This document shows, in pieces, positions 35,294 through 44,824 of a stretch of 64,000 nucleotides of DNA. Source of the DNA: Deltaproteobacteria bacterium (GTDB lineage: Bacteria; Desulfobacterota; Binatia; HRBIN30; CADEER01); NCBI GenBank assembly GCA_029262455.1, contig JAJCZJ010000020.1:1-64000 (forward strand), written 5' to 3'. The notes beneath the pieces are model-generated. The model made no database searches. It saw only the letters and a program-made list of their open reading frames with translations, and was not told where the DNA came from. Position numbers and translations under genes: made by a program. Position 1 is the first letter of the stretch, and each line of letters opens with the position of its first letter.

Positions 35294-36949
35294 CTACGCA
35301 TCCTCTGCCCGGTGCGCTGGCTCGAACACGAACCCCTCGTAGTCCTTAGCCGCCAGATCGGCGATCCGCTGGTAGTAGATCGAGCCGGCCAGGTACGCGG
35401 AGAAGTAGCGAGGTTTGCCGTCGATGTTCGCGCCTGTCCACCAGGAGTCGGTGCGCGGGAAGAGCGTTGCGTCCGCGAGGGCGCTGACTTCGTCGGCCCA
35501 GGTCGCTTCGCTGGCGGTCATTGGCTCGGCCGCACCCACGCCTTTCTCCTGCAAATGGCGCATAAAGTTGCCGATCCAGTCCAGCTGCCGCTCGGCGCCG
35601 AGCGGCATGTTGTAAAACACGCCGGGCGACCCGGGACCGTGAATCATGAACAGGTTGGGGAAGCCGGCGATCGTGAGACCGAGGTAGTTGTGGAATCGGT
35701 CGCGCCATCTTTTCTTCAGACTCATGCCGCCACGTCCCTTTGGGTTGAGGCGCAGCATCGAACCGCTGATGGCATCGAAGCCGGTTGCCATGACAAGCAT
35801 GTCGATCGGATGCTCACCGGACCGGGTGACTACGCTCGCTTTGTTGAACCGCTCGATGGGGTCCTCGCGCAGGTCGACCAAAGTGACATTGTCGCGGTTG
35901 AAAGCCTCGAAGTAGCCGTTTTCCAGAATCGGACGCTTGGTGATCACGAAGTGGTCCGGCATCAACTTCTCGGCGGTGTCGGGATCGCGCACGATTTCGC
36001 GGATCTTGCCACGCACGAAGTCGGCCAGCGTAGCGTTGGCTTCCTCGCTGGTCGCGATGTCGTCGTAGAGGTTCAGGAAAAACCCGAAGCCACCCCGCTG
36101 CCACAACTCTTCGTAGAGCGCTTGCCGCTGCTCGGGAGTGTCATCGAGTGCGGAGCGCGCTGGGTTGGGGTCGTGGGGGAAGCCTCCCACACTCGCGTAC
36201 ATCTTAGCGCGGGAGGCGCCCCACTTCGCTCTCGCGTTCGCCATCTCCTCGCCCGTGATAGGACGGTTCCCCGCCGGGAACGCAAACTGCGCCGTGCGCT
36301 GTAGCACGGTGACGTGCGCTGCCTGTTTGGCGATCTCGGGGATCGACTGGACCCCCGAGGAGCCCGTCCCGATCACGGCAACACGCTTGCCCTCGAAGGT
36401 GACCGGCTCGTGAGGCCAGCGGCCGGTGTGGTAGGTCTCGCCGGCGAAGTCACCGATTCCCGGGATGTCGGGCATGTTCGCCGTCGAGAGGGCGCCCACC
36501 GCGCAGATCAGGAACTGGGCCGAGGCGCGAACGCCCGTGCTGGTCTCTACCGTCCAGCGCTGCTCCACCTCGTCGTATCCGGCGTCTTTCACCCAGGTCT
36601 CGAACTGGATGTCGCGACGGAGATCGAATCGGTCGGCGACATGTTCGAGGTAGGCCAATACCGCGGACTGCTCGGACTGGGTCTCCTCCCAGTCCCACTC
36701 CTTCATCAGCTCTTCCGAAAAGGTGTAGCAGTAGAAGGGACTGCCGGGACCGTCGACCCGTGCGCCCGGGTAGCCGTTGTACCACCAAGTGCCACCAACG
36801 TTGCTGGCACCGTCGTACACCTGCACCGATAGGCCCATTTCGCGCAGGTAATGCAGCGCATACATCCCGCTGACACCCGCTCCGATGACCACCGCGTCAT
36901 AGTGCTCGACTGATCCGCCGGTTCGCGGAGGCTGATGCTTGCTCGTCAA
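35294..36949 (-). CDS. Baeyer-Villiger-type flavin monooxygenase
   Basis: A 551-residue cytosolic flavoenzyme expected to insert oxygen next to a ketone using NADPH and O2 (cyclohexanone monooxygenase group). FAD fold GAGVSG (about 23-28), GGTWWYNGYPGARVD, the Baeyer-Villiger fingerprint FAGETYHTGRW (about 168-178), NADPH fold GTGSSG (about 194-199), and VMATGFD. TTG 36949 was chosen because AGGAGA lies 6 nt upstream; the long in-frame extension to 37213 has no protein-like content. No partner enzyme (esterase, alcohol dehydrogenase) is directly adjacent, but an esterase-like secreted protein is next upstream. Confidence 0.9.
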   Translation of the reverse strand: MTSKHQPPRTGGSVEHYDAVVIGAGVSGMYALHYLREMGLSVQVYDGASNVGGTWWYNGYPGARVDGPGSPFYCYTFSEELMKEWDWEETQSEQSAVLAYLEHVADRFDLRRDIQFETWVKDAGYDEVEQRWTVETSTGVRASAQFLICAVGALSTANMPDIPGIGDFAGETYHTGRWPHEPVTFEGKRVAVIGTGSSGVQSIPEIAKQAAHVTVLQRTAQFAFPAGNRPITGEEMANARAKWGASRAKMYASVGGFPHDPNPARSALDDTPEQRQALYEELWQRGGFGFFLNLYDDIATSEEANATLADFVRGKIREIVRDPDTAEKLMPDHFVITKRPILENGYFEAFNRDNVTLVDLREDPIERFNKASVVTRSGEHPIDMLVMATGFDAISGSMLRLNPKGRGGMSLKKRWRDRFHNYLGLTIAGFPNLFMIHGPGSPGVFYNMPLGAERQLDWIGNFMRHLQEKGVGAAEPMTASEATWADEVSALADATLFPRTDSWWTGANIDGKPRYFSAYLAGSIYYQRIADLAAKDYEGFVFEPAHRAEDA

Positions 36950-37267
36950 TTTCTTCTCCTGCCCGCTGAGCGTTTGGAAACAAACCGCATGACTCGCCAC
37001 GATTGATAGCGGTGCGCGACGGCGAAATCCAATTGACCACTCGGGGTCTAATTCGGGCAAGAACTCGAAATACGGCGACACAACCGGTGTAGCGATATCC
37101 TCACTTCTGCTTCCTACGTCACCTGCCTCGCCTTGTGCGAGCCACGGGCGGCTATCGAATGGGACGAGCGCGCATTCCTTGACTCCTCGCGGGCGCGTGC
37201 GATCGGCTCCCACGGGTATTTTGGGTGTCGTGGCCGCTCGCGCCGAATCCGCCTTAGCCCCTGCGGC
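36950..37267. other. Intergenic region upstream of the monooxygenase
   Basis: About 318 bp between two minus-strand genes; it should hold the monooxygenase promoter. No repeat, RNA or terminator was recognised. Confidence 0.5.
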
Positions 37268-40111
37268 TCATGGAGTTGGACATGTGGCGAAGAGCGGTTC
37301 TGACTGTTCGTCGATGCTGCTACCGTTGCAGATTCCGTCGTCGACGCAGTGATTGACGAAGGCTCCGCCGGGTCGCAGAAAGTCGAGAATCTGCGCCTGA
37401 GCGGCAGGGATCACGGAGTTGCGGCCGTGAGAGTTGCAGATGCTGACATCACTGCCGCGATTGGCCAAGGGCGGGATGTAAGGGGCGTGGGCCGGATTGT
37501 AGATATCGATCTCGTTGAATGAATACGTAACGGTTGCCGACGCCAGGGGGCCGCTCGGGCACAGCGGGCTACCTGGACAGTCAGGAATCCCGGGCATGGC
37601 GGCTTGGACGGATCCTTCGGCTTGGGCGAGTCCGAGCGAGCGGGCCAGCATGGCCCCACTGTGGTTGTGGACGAAGTCGTCCAACCAGGATTGTGTCAGC
37701 AAGATTTGTGTCTCTCCTGGCTGACAGGGGAGGCTGTGGCAGACGAAGGGGTCGGTGGATCCCGGTAGACCTCGGTGAATGAACGCGTCGTTCTCGGAAA
37801 GGACCCATACTTCGTGCAATAGGTTGAGTGCGATGAGCATGTTGGTGCCGTCGTCGAGTCCGATCGAACGCAGCGCATCTGCGAATGAGGCGCCTGCTGG
37901 TTTGGTGAAGGCGGTCGAACGCTGCACCGTGAAGGCCCGGTTGGTCCCCCCGTTGTCGATGATCGCTTTGTCGATGACGTCGGAGAGAGCGGTAAGGGTT
38001 ACGCCGTTGAGTCCGCCCAGGCTGACGCCCCAGTAGTAGAACTCGGCGTTCGGTCCCGGGAACACACCCCGCGACTCGTCACCTGCGGCGCTGGCACATT
38101 GGCCGGGCGGCAGCCAGAAACCTATCCACTGCACCAGCGACGTAGGCGGCGGCGGGCGCTGAAAACAGGGGTGGCGATTGAAAACTCCCTCGTTCATAAA
38201 CTCCATGAGAACAAGGGAGTTGATCAGTCCCTGGGCGATGCGGTCGCGCCAAGAAGCGAAGTTGTTGAGCTGACTCACCCCGGTCGAACCGAGGATGTCG
38301 TTGCGAATCCACTCTTCGTCATCGACCTCTGCGCCGTAGGTCGGGCCGATAAATTTTGCCACCAGGTTGGGATTGTCGGTGGAAAAGCCGCGAAAGGACG
38401 TCGATCCCGCGAGATAGCCTCTGCCGTCCGGGGTGTCGGCGGCACCGATGGTGCCGAGCCAACGGCCGATCGCGCCGGAACTACTGGAGAGGCTGCCGTG
38501 ACCGGCAAACATGGCGTTGGTTTCGGTCCCAGCGCTGGGTTCGTCCATGGCTGAATCGGGCACCAGCATCGAGAACTCGGCTGAGTGGGTCGCGCGAACT
38601 ACTGGGACGGCCTGGCCGTTCACCTGTTCGAAGATGATGCGCGACAATCCGGTTGGATCCAGCTCAGGGTCCATCGGGACTGAGGGATTGGTGGGGTCGC
38701 TGAGGAAGAGTGGCGACTCAAAGGTACCGCTGATCACGTAGGCTGTGTTATTTTCATCGCGCCGCAGCGCCTGGGTGACGGTGAACAGAGGGGCGCCGCT
38801 AGCGATCTTGTCTGCCACCCAGTCCTTAGCGACTTGAGCGATCGCTTCTAGGGGAGCGTTGAGCGATGCTTCGCTGCGAACCCGAAAGTCGAAAGCGATC
38901 TGGGTGTCCTCTATCGCTACGCCCTGGTCTTCGAGAAATGGTCGAATCTCGAGGTAGTGGTAGACCATGCGCTGCACGACTTGGATGAGGTTGGTGGGGC
39001 GTTGCTGCGCCGTGTTTGTGCGGCGGACGACGTCGTAGATCGCCTCAGGCGCGATGGTTTGCCCGGTGGAGGTTCTCAGGTTGCGAACGGCGACGATGTA
39101 GCGGTCGCCCGGTACCAGGCTTATCGCCGGACGAACGATCAACACCTGTCGGCCGGGAGAGGCTTGGGAGTCGAGCTCGACCCAGTGGAGCACCGGTTCG
39201 GTGATGCGCGGGTTTTCGCTCTTGACGTGGAGGAGCACGGTGGGACTGGTCAGTGCGCCTGCGCCGTCGCGGCGAAGGGAAGTATCGTCGTGCGTGCGGA
39301 TATCGACCCACGGTGGGGCGGTGGGGGTTTGCTGGTCAGCCGGGATCAAGATCGGTGCGCCTGATTCGGCGAGATCGAGAGGACCTGGGTTTTCCGGGAT
39401 GTGAGCCAATATCTGCGGCAGGGGGTTTACTCCGTCGAGGAAGTTGAAGTCGGTTGTGGCGAGGGGCGGGTCGAGTCCGTCGACGAGAGGTACAGCGTTT
39501 AGAGCGACGACTCCGCCTTGCGCGACAGGGCATCCGGGGGTGAGTTCGGGCAAAGTGATTGGGTCACCGGGAAGCTGGACCTGGCCAGTCCCCTGAAGAA
39601 GCTGGCCGCCGAGATCGGCACAGGGGTTGTACGCCGGATTCATCATCCGGGTGGACGGATAGGGCAGTAGACATTCGAGGCCATTGAGCAGTTCGCAACG
39701 GTTGAGCACCGCGAGATCGTCTTGGTACTCTGGGTCGTTGGCGTTGTTGGTGAGATTCAGCGTGTCGAAGGATAGCGAGGTCTCGACGGGCGTGCCATTG
39801 ACGGTCGCCGTCGCGACGATGGTGTGTCTGCCAGCCGGGAAGATGGTAAAGCCGCCGAAGTCATCGCAGGGCAATCCGGCCTGCTGGCAGGACTGGAGCT
39901 GAATTGGGACCGGGGCAGCGCCGTCGGTGATTCGTGCGACGCTAATTTGAGTTGCGTCGGTGTCGACAGCTACAAGAACGTAGCCCCGCAAGGTCAACAA
40001 TTCAGCTTGCGGCGAGGAGATCGCTATCTGCTGGCCCAGCGCCCGTCCGGAGATGAGTGCGATCAGCAAGATCGCTGCTGCAGGTATGTTTTTCTTTCCG
40101 AGGTTTCGCAT
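37268..40111 (-). CDS. Large secreted esterase/lipase-like protein
   Basis: A 947-residue exported protein (signal peptide NIPAAAILLIALISGRALG). A beta-rich N-terminal half contains LPYPSTRMMNPAYNPC, similar in style to the N-terminal domain of bacterial virulence-factor lipases. The C-terminal half has a nucleophile elbow YYWGVSLGGLNG (G-x-S-x-G) and a late candidate His (NSHGRNSVIP), as expected of an alpha/beta hydrolase. It probably cleaves an ester or lipid outside the cell. ATG 40111 follows AAGGGA; the earlier codon at 40207 lacks support. A LysR gene lies 106 bp upstream on the same strand. Confidence 0.7.
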   Translation of the reverse strand: MRNLGKKNIPAAAILLIALISGRALGQQIAISSPQAELLTLRGYVLVAVDTDATQISVARITDGAAPVPIQLQSCQQAGLPCDDFGGFTIFPAGRHTIVATATVNGTPVETSLSFDTLNLTNNANDPEYQDDLAVLNRCELLNGLECLLPYPSTRMMNPAYNPCADLGGQLLQGTGQVQLPGDPITLPELTPGCPVAQGGVVALNAVPLVDGLDPPLATTDFNFLDGVNPLPQILAHIPENPGPLDLAESGAPILIPADQQTPTAPPWVDIRTHDDTSLRRDGAGALTSPTVLLHVKSENPRITEPVLHWVELDSQASPGRQVLIVRPAISLVPGDRYIVAVRNLRTSTGQTIAPEAIYDVVRRTNTAQQRPTNLIQVVQRMVYHYLEIRPFLEDQGVAIEDTQIAFDFRVRSEASLNAPLEAIAQVAKDWVADKIASGAPLFTVTQALRRDENNTAYVISGTFESPLFLSDPTNPSVPMDPELDPTGLSRIIFEQVNGQAVPVVRATHSAEFSMLVPDSAMDEPSAGTETNAMFAGHGSLSSSSGAIGRWLGTIGAADTPDGRGYLAGSTSFRGFSTDNPNLVAKFIGPTYGAEVDDEEWIRNDILGSTGVSQLNNFASWRDRIAQGLINSLVLMEFMNEGVFNRHPCFQRPPPPTSLVQWIGFWLPPGQCASAAGDESRGVFPGPNAEFYYWGVSLGGLNGVTLTALSDVIDKAIIDNGGTNRAFTVQRSTAFTKPAGASFADALRSIGLDDGTNMLIALNLLHEVWVLSENDAFIHRGLPGSTDPFVCHSLPCQPGETQILLTQSWLDDFVHNHSGAMLARSLGLAQAEGSVQAAMPGIPDCPGSPLCPSGPLASATVTYSFNEIDIYNPAHAPYIPPLANRGSDVSICNSHGRNSVIPAAQAQILDFLRPGGAFVNHCVDDGICNGSSIDEQSEPLFATCPTP

Positions 40112-40217
40112 CGTTCGTCGTCCCTTCTGATGTGGGCGGAACGATAAGCGACCCCTCAATACTGAATCAAATGTGTTAGTTGCATTGGACCCATGATCCG
40201 TGTGCATGGGTGGGCGT

Positions 40218-41153
40218 TTAGTCGGAATTTGCCTGCGGATCTGGGAAGGGGGTTCGGTTGAGGATGGAGGCGGTCAGTTCGCGCGCCCAACGGCTCGCGG
40301 GATCTTGGTCGGCGCGTTCGTGCCACACCATATGGACCAAGAAATTGTCGAGTTCGATGGGTGGCGTGAAGGTTTCGATCGGTATCCAACGCTTTACGAA
40401 GGTCGCGTAGCGGCACGGGACCACAGCGATGAGTGGACCCGAAACGATGTGAAGGGGTGCGTGTAGGAAGTCGGCAACGGAGAACGCGACGTTGCGTTCA
40501 AGTCCGAGGCTGGCGAGTTTGGCGGTCAGTCCGTCGAGTTCGCGTGTTCCATTGGCAACCCGAAGATGAGGGATTCCAGCGAAGTCCTCGAGCGACAGAT
40601 TTTGCAGTGCTGGGGCGTCTTCCTTGCGAGCGATGCACGTCATTGGTTCGCTGGTTACGATCGTGCTGGGCAACTTCGGCGCTGGATCGGACACGGACAC
40701 CAGCGCCAAATCCAGTTCGCCGTTAGCCAGCCGTACCGGATAGTCCTGGTCGAGCAGGGCCAACTGAATGTCGATCTTTGGGAAGCGGGCTGCTGCCGCG
40801 AGGAACCCATCGATGATGGTGACGGCTATGGTTGCGATGTTTCCGGTCGCGACGTGGAAGGACCTTTCGACTTGGTATGGGTCGAAGTTGGGTGTGTCGC
40901 TGATCAGTCGGTCGATATCGACCAGCAGTTCGGGGAGCCGCTTCTTGATTTCGATGGCGCGAGGCGTAAGCACCATTCCGCGGCCTTGTCGTACCAGGAC
41001 CGGATCGTTGAGGACCTCACGCAGTCTCGTTAAGGTATGACTCGTAGCCGACTGGGTCAGGTGAAGCCGGGCGGCGGCCTTGGTGACGCTGGCTTCCACG
41101 AGCAATGCCTCGAGGGCGACCAATAGGTTGAGATCGATGGAAGATAGCTTCAC
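40218..41153 (-). CDS. LysR-family transcriptional regulator
   Basis: A 311-residue regulator. The N-terminal winged helix is typical (DLNLLVALEALLVEASVTKA, AARLHLTQSATSHTLTRLRE, DPVLVRQGRGMVLTPRA). An effector-binding domain of the periplasmic-binding-protein type follows from about residue 95. The style is close to NodD/LinR-like members. It starts at GTG 41153. Unusually for LysR genes it is co-oriented with, rather than divergent from, the gene it most likely controls (the esterase-like gene). Confidence 0.95.
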   Translation of the reverse strand: MKLSSIDLNLLVALEALLVEASVTKAAARLHLTQSATSHTLTRLREVLNDPVLVRQGRGMVLTPRAIEIKKRLPELLVDIDRLISDTPNFDPYQVERSFHVATGNIATIAVTIIDGFLAAAARFPKIDIQLALLDQDYPVRLANGELDLALVSVSDPAPKLPSTIVTSEPMTCIARKEDAPALQNLSLEDFAGIPHLRVANGTRELDGLTAKLASLGLERNVAFSVADFLHAPLHIVSGPLIAVVPCRYATFVKRWIPIETFTPPIELDNFLVHMVWHERADQDPASRWARELTASILNRTPFPDPQANSD

Positions 41154-41489
41154 GAAATGTTCCCGCTTTGCTCCAATCTACCTGGAAGCCGCGCAATGCG
41201 GAAACTGGTGGTCCGCGCCGTTGGTGAGTCACTTTGAATGTCATCGAGATGCGGGAATCGGACTATCGGAACTACGTGCCCCAATCCCCCACATCAAATG
41301 TCAATCGGATGAACTACTTGCGCTGGGTACACCTCTCTTGTCACTCCTCCAACTAGGGCAGGTGGACTTGCTGCATTCCAAGGCACTAGCCTGATTTGAG
41401 CCCCTCGATATCAACCATTATTTTGATGGGGTCAGTGAGTTGCGCTGGTCCATCTCCGAACAAGGCGCGGAGCGCCGCTCCGACCGAGT
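41154..41489. other. Intergenic region upstream of the LysR gene
   Basis: About 336 bp without a gene. A GGAACTACGTG motif near 41267 resembles an arm of the inverted repeat at 34611-34670. Nothing else was recognised. Confidence 0.45.
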
Positions 41490-42176
41490 CTAGTAGCCGA
41501 GGGCACGCAGGGCGCGTCGCGATTCCTCGTCGAGCTCGACGGTTAGCCCCTCGACTGGATCCGTCGTGTTTGATTCAAGCGCCTCGGTCAGCCTCTTCTC
41601 GATCATCGGGTCCTGGATGAGAGTCTCTGCCGAGCCATCAAGAGTGGTGGAATAGAGAAATCGAGTGTCGCCGGTCTTAGTGCGATCATAGACGACCAAC
41701 TTGTGTGAACCATCGGAAATTGCACGCGCATTGGCCCCGTAGGCGATGTCCTCGCTAATCGCGTATGTGGCCTGCGGGTTGTCTGCGAACAAGTTCGTGC
41801 CACGCATTTCAGATGGGATTTTTTCGATCCCCGCGAGCGCTAAAAGGGTCGGAGCGATGTCTAGATCCGCGCGGAATTTGCGGCATCGGACACGGTCATT
41901 CGATGTCGAGAGAGATCTTGCGAGTACCCCTGATCTTTTCGGGTTCGGGCGTACCACGAGCGCGCGTGCGCAGACCAACTCGGGCGTTATGGCATTGTCA
42001 ATTTTCGCGGGAACAACTGGACGTGCGTCCCCCAATCCCCCGCGAGCGGATTCTCGCCCCGCGTCGCCCAGGTCCCGCGCGGTGATAGGCATCACAATCG
42101 GTATCTCCGGTGGCAAGGCATCGATTTGTTCTGCCCTTGATTGGATGTCCAGTGAACTCCCAACATGGTTAGTCAT
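41490..42176 (-). pseudogene. Rearranged sulfatase gene
   Basis: The minus strand from about 41885 down to 41490 encodes the C-terminal third of a sulfatase (DLDIAPTLLALAGIEKIPSE, MRGTNLFAD, final RALRALGY). The segment just before it is not sulfatase in this direction. On the + strand, 41881-41990 instead reads GHGHSMSREILRVPLIFSGS and GVPRARVRRPTRA, the piece that normally precedes the DIAPTLL motif. An internal inversion seems to have broken the gene. The active-site N-terminal part is not found. Confidence 0.65.
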
Positions 42177-42362
42177 CTTAATAGACTAAGTCAACCATAT
42201 AATCGCCCGGGAATCCGAACACCAAGTAGGCGTTCCCCTCCTTGGCCCGCGGGGTCGTCGGCCCGGTCACATTCGTGTTGTTGGTTTCCGCGCGCGGAGC
42301 GACGCACGCACGAGCACCACGCCTGTGAATCGTCATCGGGTCCGACCGTTGGGAAAGTCTGG

Positions 42363-42448
42363 AAAGTCTGGGGACGTGTGCCCCACTGTCCGAGTTGTGA
42401 GGAAGAAAGTCTGGGGACGTGAGCCCCACTGCCCGAGTTGCACAGATG
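42363..42448. repeat. 43-bp tandem repeat, two copies
   Basis: Units at 42363-42405 and 42406-42448 share AAAGTCTGGGGACGTG, a CCCCACTG core and CCGAGTTG. A partial third AAAGTCTGG sits at 42354. Each unit contains an internal GGGGACGTG/CCCCAC near-palindrome. Confidence 0.75.
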
Positions 42449-42480
42449 AGCCTCAAGTCGCCGCACCCTCAAAGGACGAC

Positions 42481-42623
42481 CACCCCCAGCACACTCCAGC
42501 AGCGCGTGATTCTTAGTGAATGTCTCGCGCGTCCGATTTGGGTGGATGTCCCGGCCTATTCCCTCCCGCTTATTCCGCGGCTCCCCCGCCCTCTCGAATC
42601 CTTCATTCGAAAGACGTACAGGT
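42481..42623. repeat. Family A repeat followed by the sequence shared with 107-136
   Basis: ACCCCCAGCACACTCCAGCA and GTGATTCTTAGTGAATGTCT match the copy at 46227-46270. The stretch to 42585 carries GATTTGGGTGGATGTCCCG and CCGCTTATT. At 42593-42623, TCGAATCCTTCATTCGAAAG followed by AYGTACAGGTG repeats the sequence downstream of the inverted repeat at the window start. Confidence 0.7.
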
Positions 42624-42814
42624 GCCCTACTTCTTCTCATTGCGTCCACTTTCGACTATCGGTTTGAGTTCGCAACAAGACTCTAGTGGAGGAACAAAGT
42701 GAAGCAGCGCCGCTGACACGATTCCCGACCCGACGTGATCGGGTCCAACTGCAGGTCTCCCTACTAGCTTCTGGCGCTCTCCGCGCGGCTTCGAGTGAGG
42801 CCGATGGAGTAGCC

Positions 42815-43936
42815 ATGTCGTTTGACCACATCGTGGCGGCCGAGAAGGTCGCCGCTGTCGCCGCCACCAACGCCGAGCGAGTCGACCGCGACTCTACCTT
42901 CCCGCAAGAGGCGCTCGAGGTCGCGCGCGAAACCGGATTGCTGGGGCTTCTCTCGAGCCAGCGAAGGGGCGGTCGCGGGCTCGGATTGCGCGCCGCTTGC
43001 GAGGTCGTTGAGCGAGTCGCGCGGGAATGCGGCTCGACCGCGATGGTTCTGACCATGCACTACTGCGGAGCGAGCGCGATCGAGGCGCACGGCAACGACG
43101 CCGAGCGCCAAGCAATCGCCCGCGGTGAGCACCTCGCCACCCTGGCCTTCAGCGAAGCCGGTTCGCGTTCGCATTTTTGGGCGCCGGTCGGCAGCGCGGA
43201 GCCGAGCGGCGGCGGCGTCGCGCTGACCGCCACGAAGAGTTGGGTGACGTCGGCAACGCACGCCGACGTCTACGTCTGGTCGTCGCGCGGCCTCGGTGGT
43301 GGCGACGGGTGCACCCTCTGGCAGGTCCCCGCCGGAGCGGATGGACTGCGGACTCACGGCGGATTCGACGGCCTCGGATTGCGCGGCAACGACTCGTTGC
43401 CCGTCAAGGCGACCGGCGCGCTCGTCGATCTCGACTCTTGCATGGGAAAGGACGGCGAGGGCTTGGCGATCATGCTGGGGGTCGTGCTGCCAGTGTTCAG
43501 TCTCCTCTCCGCCGCCGGTTCGATCGGCTTCATGGAGGCCGCCGTCGTCGCGACCTGCCGCCATGCCACCTCCACCCGCCACCAGCACCTGGGTAGCAGT
43601 CTCGCCGACCTGCCGACCATCCGCGCCTACATCGCGCGCATACGCATCGATACCGACAAGACGCGCGCGCTCTGGATGGACGCGATCGCGGCAGTTGAGG
43701 CGGGCCGTGAGGATGCCACCTTGCGAGTCCTCGAGAGCAAGGCAGCGACCGGCGAAGCGGCCACCGCAGTGCTCGACACCGCCATGCGGGTCTGCGGCGG
43801 CGCCGCCTTTCGGCGCGAAGTCGGTGTCGAGCGCCGCTTTCGCGATGCGCGCGCCGCGACCGTGATGGCTCCGACCACAGACCAACTCTACGATTTCATC
43901 GGACGGATCCTCTGCGGAATGGATCTGTTCGATTGA
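42815..43936 (+). CDS. Acyl-CoA dehydrogenase-family flavoprotein
   Basis: A 373-residue protein with the three ACAD segments: helical N-terminus (ETGLLGLLSSQRRGGRGLGL), a central beta domain (AFSEAGSRSHFW, TKSWVTSATHADVY) and a C-terminal helical domain (AMRVCGGAAFRREVGVERRF, RDARAATVMAPTTDQL). Such proteins bind FAD; this tail also occurs in flavin monooxygenases of the DszC/SfnB/SfnC type involved in sulfur compounds. The classic catalytic Glu is not evident to me, so dehydrogenase and monooxygenase roles both remain possible. ATG 42815 follows GGAG at 42806-42809. First gene of a tight three-gene operon. Confidence 0.85.
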   Translation: MSFDHIVAAEKVAAVAATNAERVDRDSTFPQEALEVARETGLLGLLSSQRRGGRGLGLRAACEVVERVARECGSTAMVLTMHYCGASAIEAHGNDAERQAIARGEHLATLAFSEAGSRSHFWAPVGSAEPSGGGVALTATKSWVTSATHADVYVWSSRGLGGGDGCTLWQVPAGADGLRTHGGFDGLGLRGNDSLPVKATGALVDLDSCMGKDGEGLAIMLGVVLPVFSLLSAAGSIGFMEAAVVATCRHATSTRHQHLGSSLADLPTIRAYIARIRIDTDKTRALWMDAIAAVEAGREDATLRVLESKAATGEAATAVLDTAMRVCGGAAFRREVGVERRFRDARAATVMAPTTDQLYDFIGRILCGMDLFD

Positions 43937-43966
43937 ATGGACGCACAACGAGACAAAGGAGGAACC

Positions 43967-44824
43967 ATGGGCGAGACACTGTTGATGGGTGCGGTGGCAT
44001 ATGCCCCCAAGGTCGTGACGATCTGGGAGGGCTTCAAGAAATACTTTGGAGAGCACGGACTCGATTTCGATTTCATCCTGTACTCGAACTACGAACGGCA
44101 GGTCGAACAGCACTTTGCCGGAGCCTTCCACGTCGCGTGGAACTCGCCGCTCGCCTGGCTGCAGGCCGAGCGGGTGGCAAAGGCCTGCGGCCGCTCGGCC
44201 AAGGCCGTCGCGATGCGCAACACCGATCGCGACCTGCGCTCGCTCGTCATCGCTCGCAAAGGCGGCGACGTCGAATCTCTCGGCGACGTCGCAGGCAAGG
44301 TCGTCGGCGTCGGGGCCTACGATTCGCCGCAGGCGACGCTAATCCCCCTCCTACACATCGAAGAAACGACCGGCCTAAAACGCGAGCGCGATTTCGAGGT
44401 GGCGGTATTTGACGTGCTCGCCGGAAAGCACGGCGACCACATCGGCGGCGAGCGCGATGCGGCGAAGGCGCTGATGGACGGCAGCGTCGACGTCTGCTGC
44501 GTGATCGACGGCAATCACCTGCTCTTCAGCAAGGAGGGCACGATGCCGTCTGCCGCAACCACCATCGTCGCGGAGACCGGGAACTACGATCACTGCAACT
44601 TTACGGTGCTCGACGACGCGCCCGAGTCCCTGGTCGAGAAGTTCTGCGAGCTGTTGATGGAGATGTCCTACGACGATCCGGCCGTCCGACCGCTTCTCGA
44701 ACTCGAAGGCCTGAAGGTCTGGAAGAGCGGCCGAACCGAAGGATACGACCTCCTCGAGCGAGCAATCGATCGCTTCGGGACGATTGACGACTTCGTCGCA
44801 CACGTGGCCGCGGCATGCCGCTGA
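43967..44824 (+). CDS. PhnD/SsuA-like substrate-binding protein without signal peptide
   Basis: A 285-residue periplasmic-binding-protein fold: GAVAYAPKVVTIWEGFKKYF, a central AWNSPLAWLQAERVA strand, then VGVGAYDSPQATLIPLLHIE and DGSVDVCCVID. This matches the PhnD/SsuA/NMT1 group that binds phosphonates, sulfonates or pyrimidine precursors. There is no signal peptide or lipobox and no ABC permease or ATPase nearby, so it probably works in the cytosol, as some enzyme-type relatives do. AAGGAGG lies 5 nt before ATG 43967. It begins 30 bp after the dehydrogenase and overlaps the next gene by 10 bp. Confidence 0.8.
   Translation: MGETLLMGAVAYAPKVVTIWEGFKKYFGEHGLDFDFILYSNYERQVEQHFAGAFHVAWNSPLAWLQAERVAKACGRSAKAVAMRNTDRDLRSLVIARKGGDVESLGDVAGKVVGVGAYDSPQATLIPLLHIEETTGLKRERDFEVAVFDVLAGKHGDHIGGERDAAKALMDGSVDVCCVIDGNHLLFSKEGTMPSAATTIVAETGNYDHCNFTVLDDAPESLVEKFCELLMEMSYDDPAVRPLLELEGLKVWKSGRTEGYDLLERAIDRFGTIDDFVAHVAAACR

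Larger units (their letters stand above)
42177..42814. other. Repeat-rich intergenic region of about 640 bp
   Basis: Holds a 43-bp tandem repeat, a family A repeat, and the copy of the sequence also seen at 107-136; no gene is evident. The promoter of the acyl-CoA dehydrogenase operon must lie in the last 150 bp. Confidence 0.55.

Noticed and set aside
35150-36304. 384-codon + strand frame opposite the monooxygenase
   Set aside because: Antisense of clear FAD, NADPH and Baeyer-Villiger motifs.
42764-44131. Long open frame on the minus strand opposite the acyl-CoA dehydrogenase
   Set aside because: It is the antisense of two well-supported + strand genes; long antisense frames are expected at this GC content.
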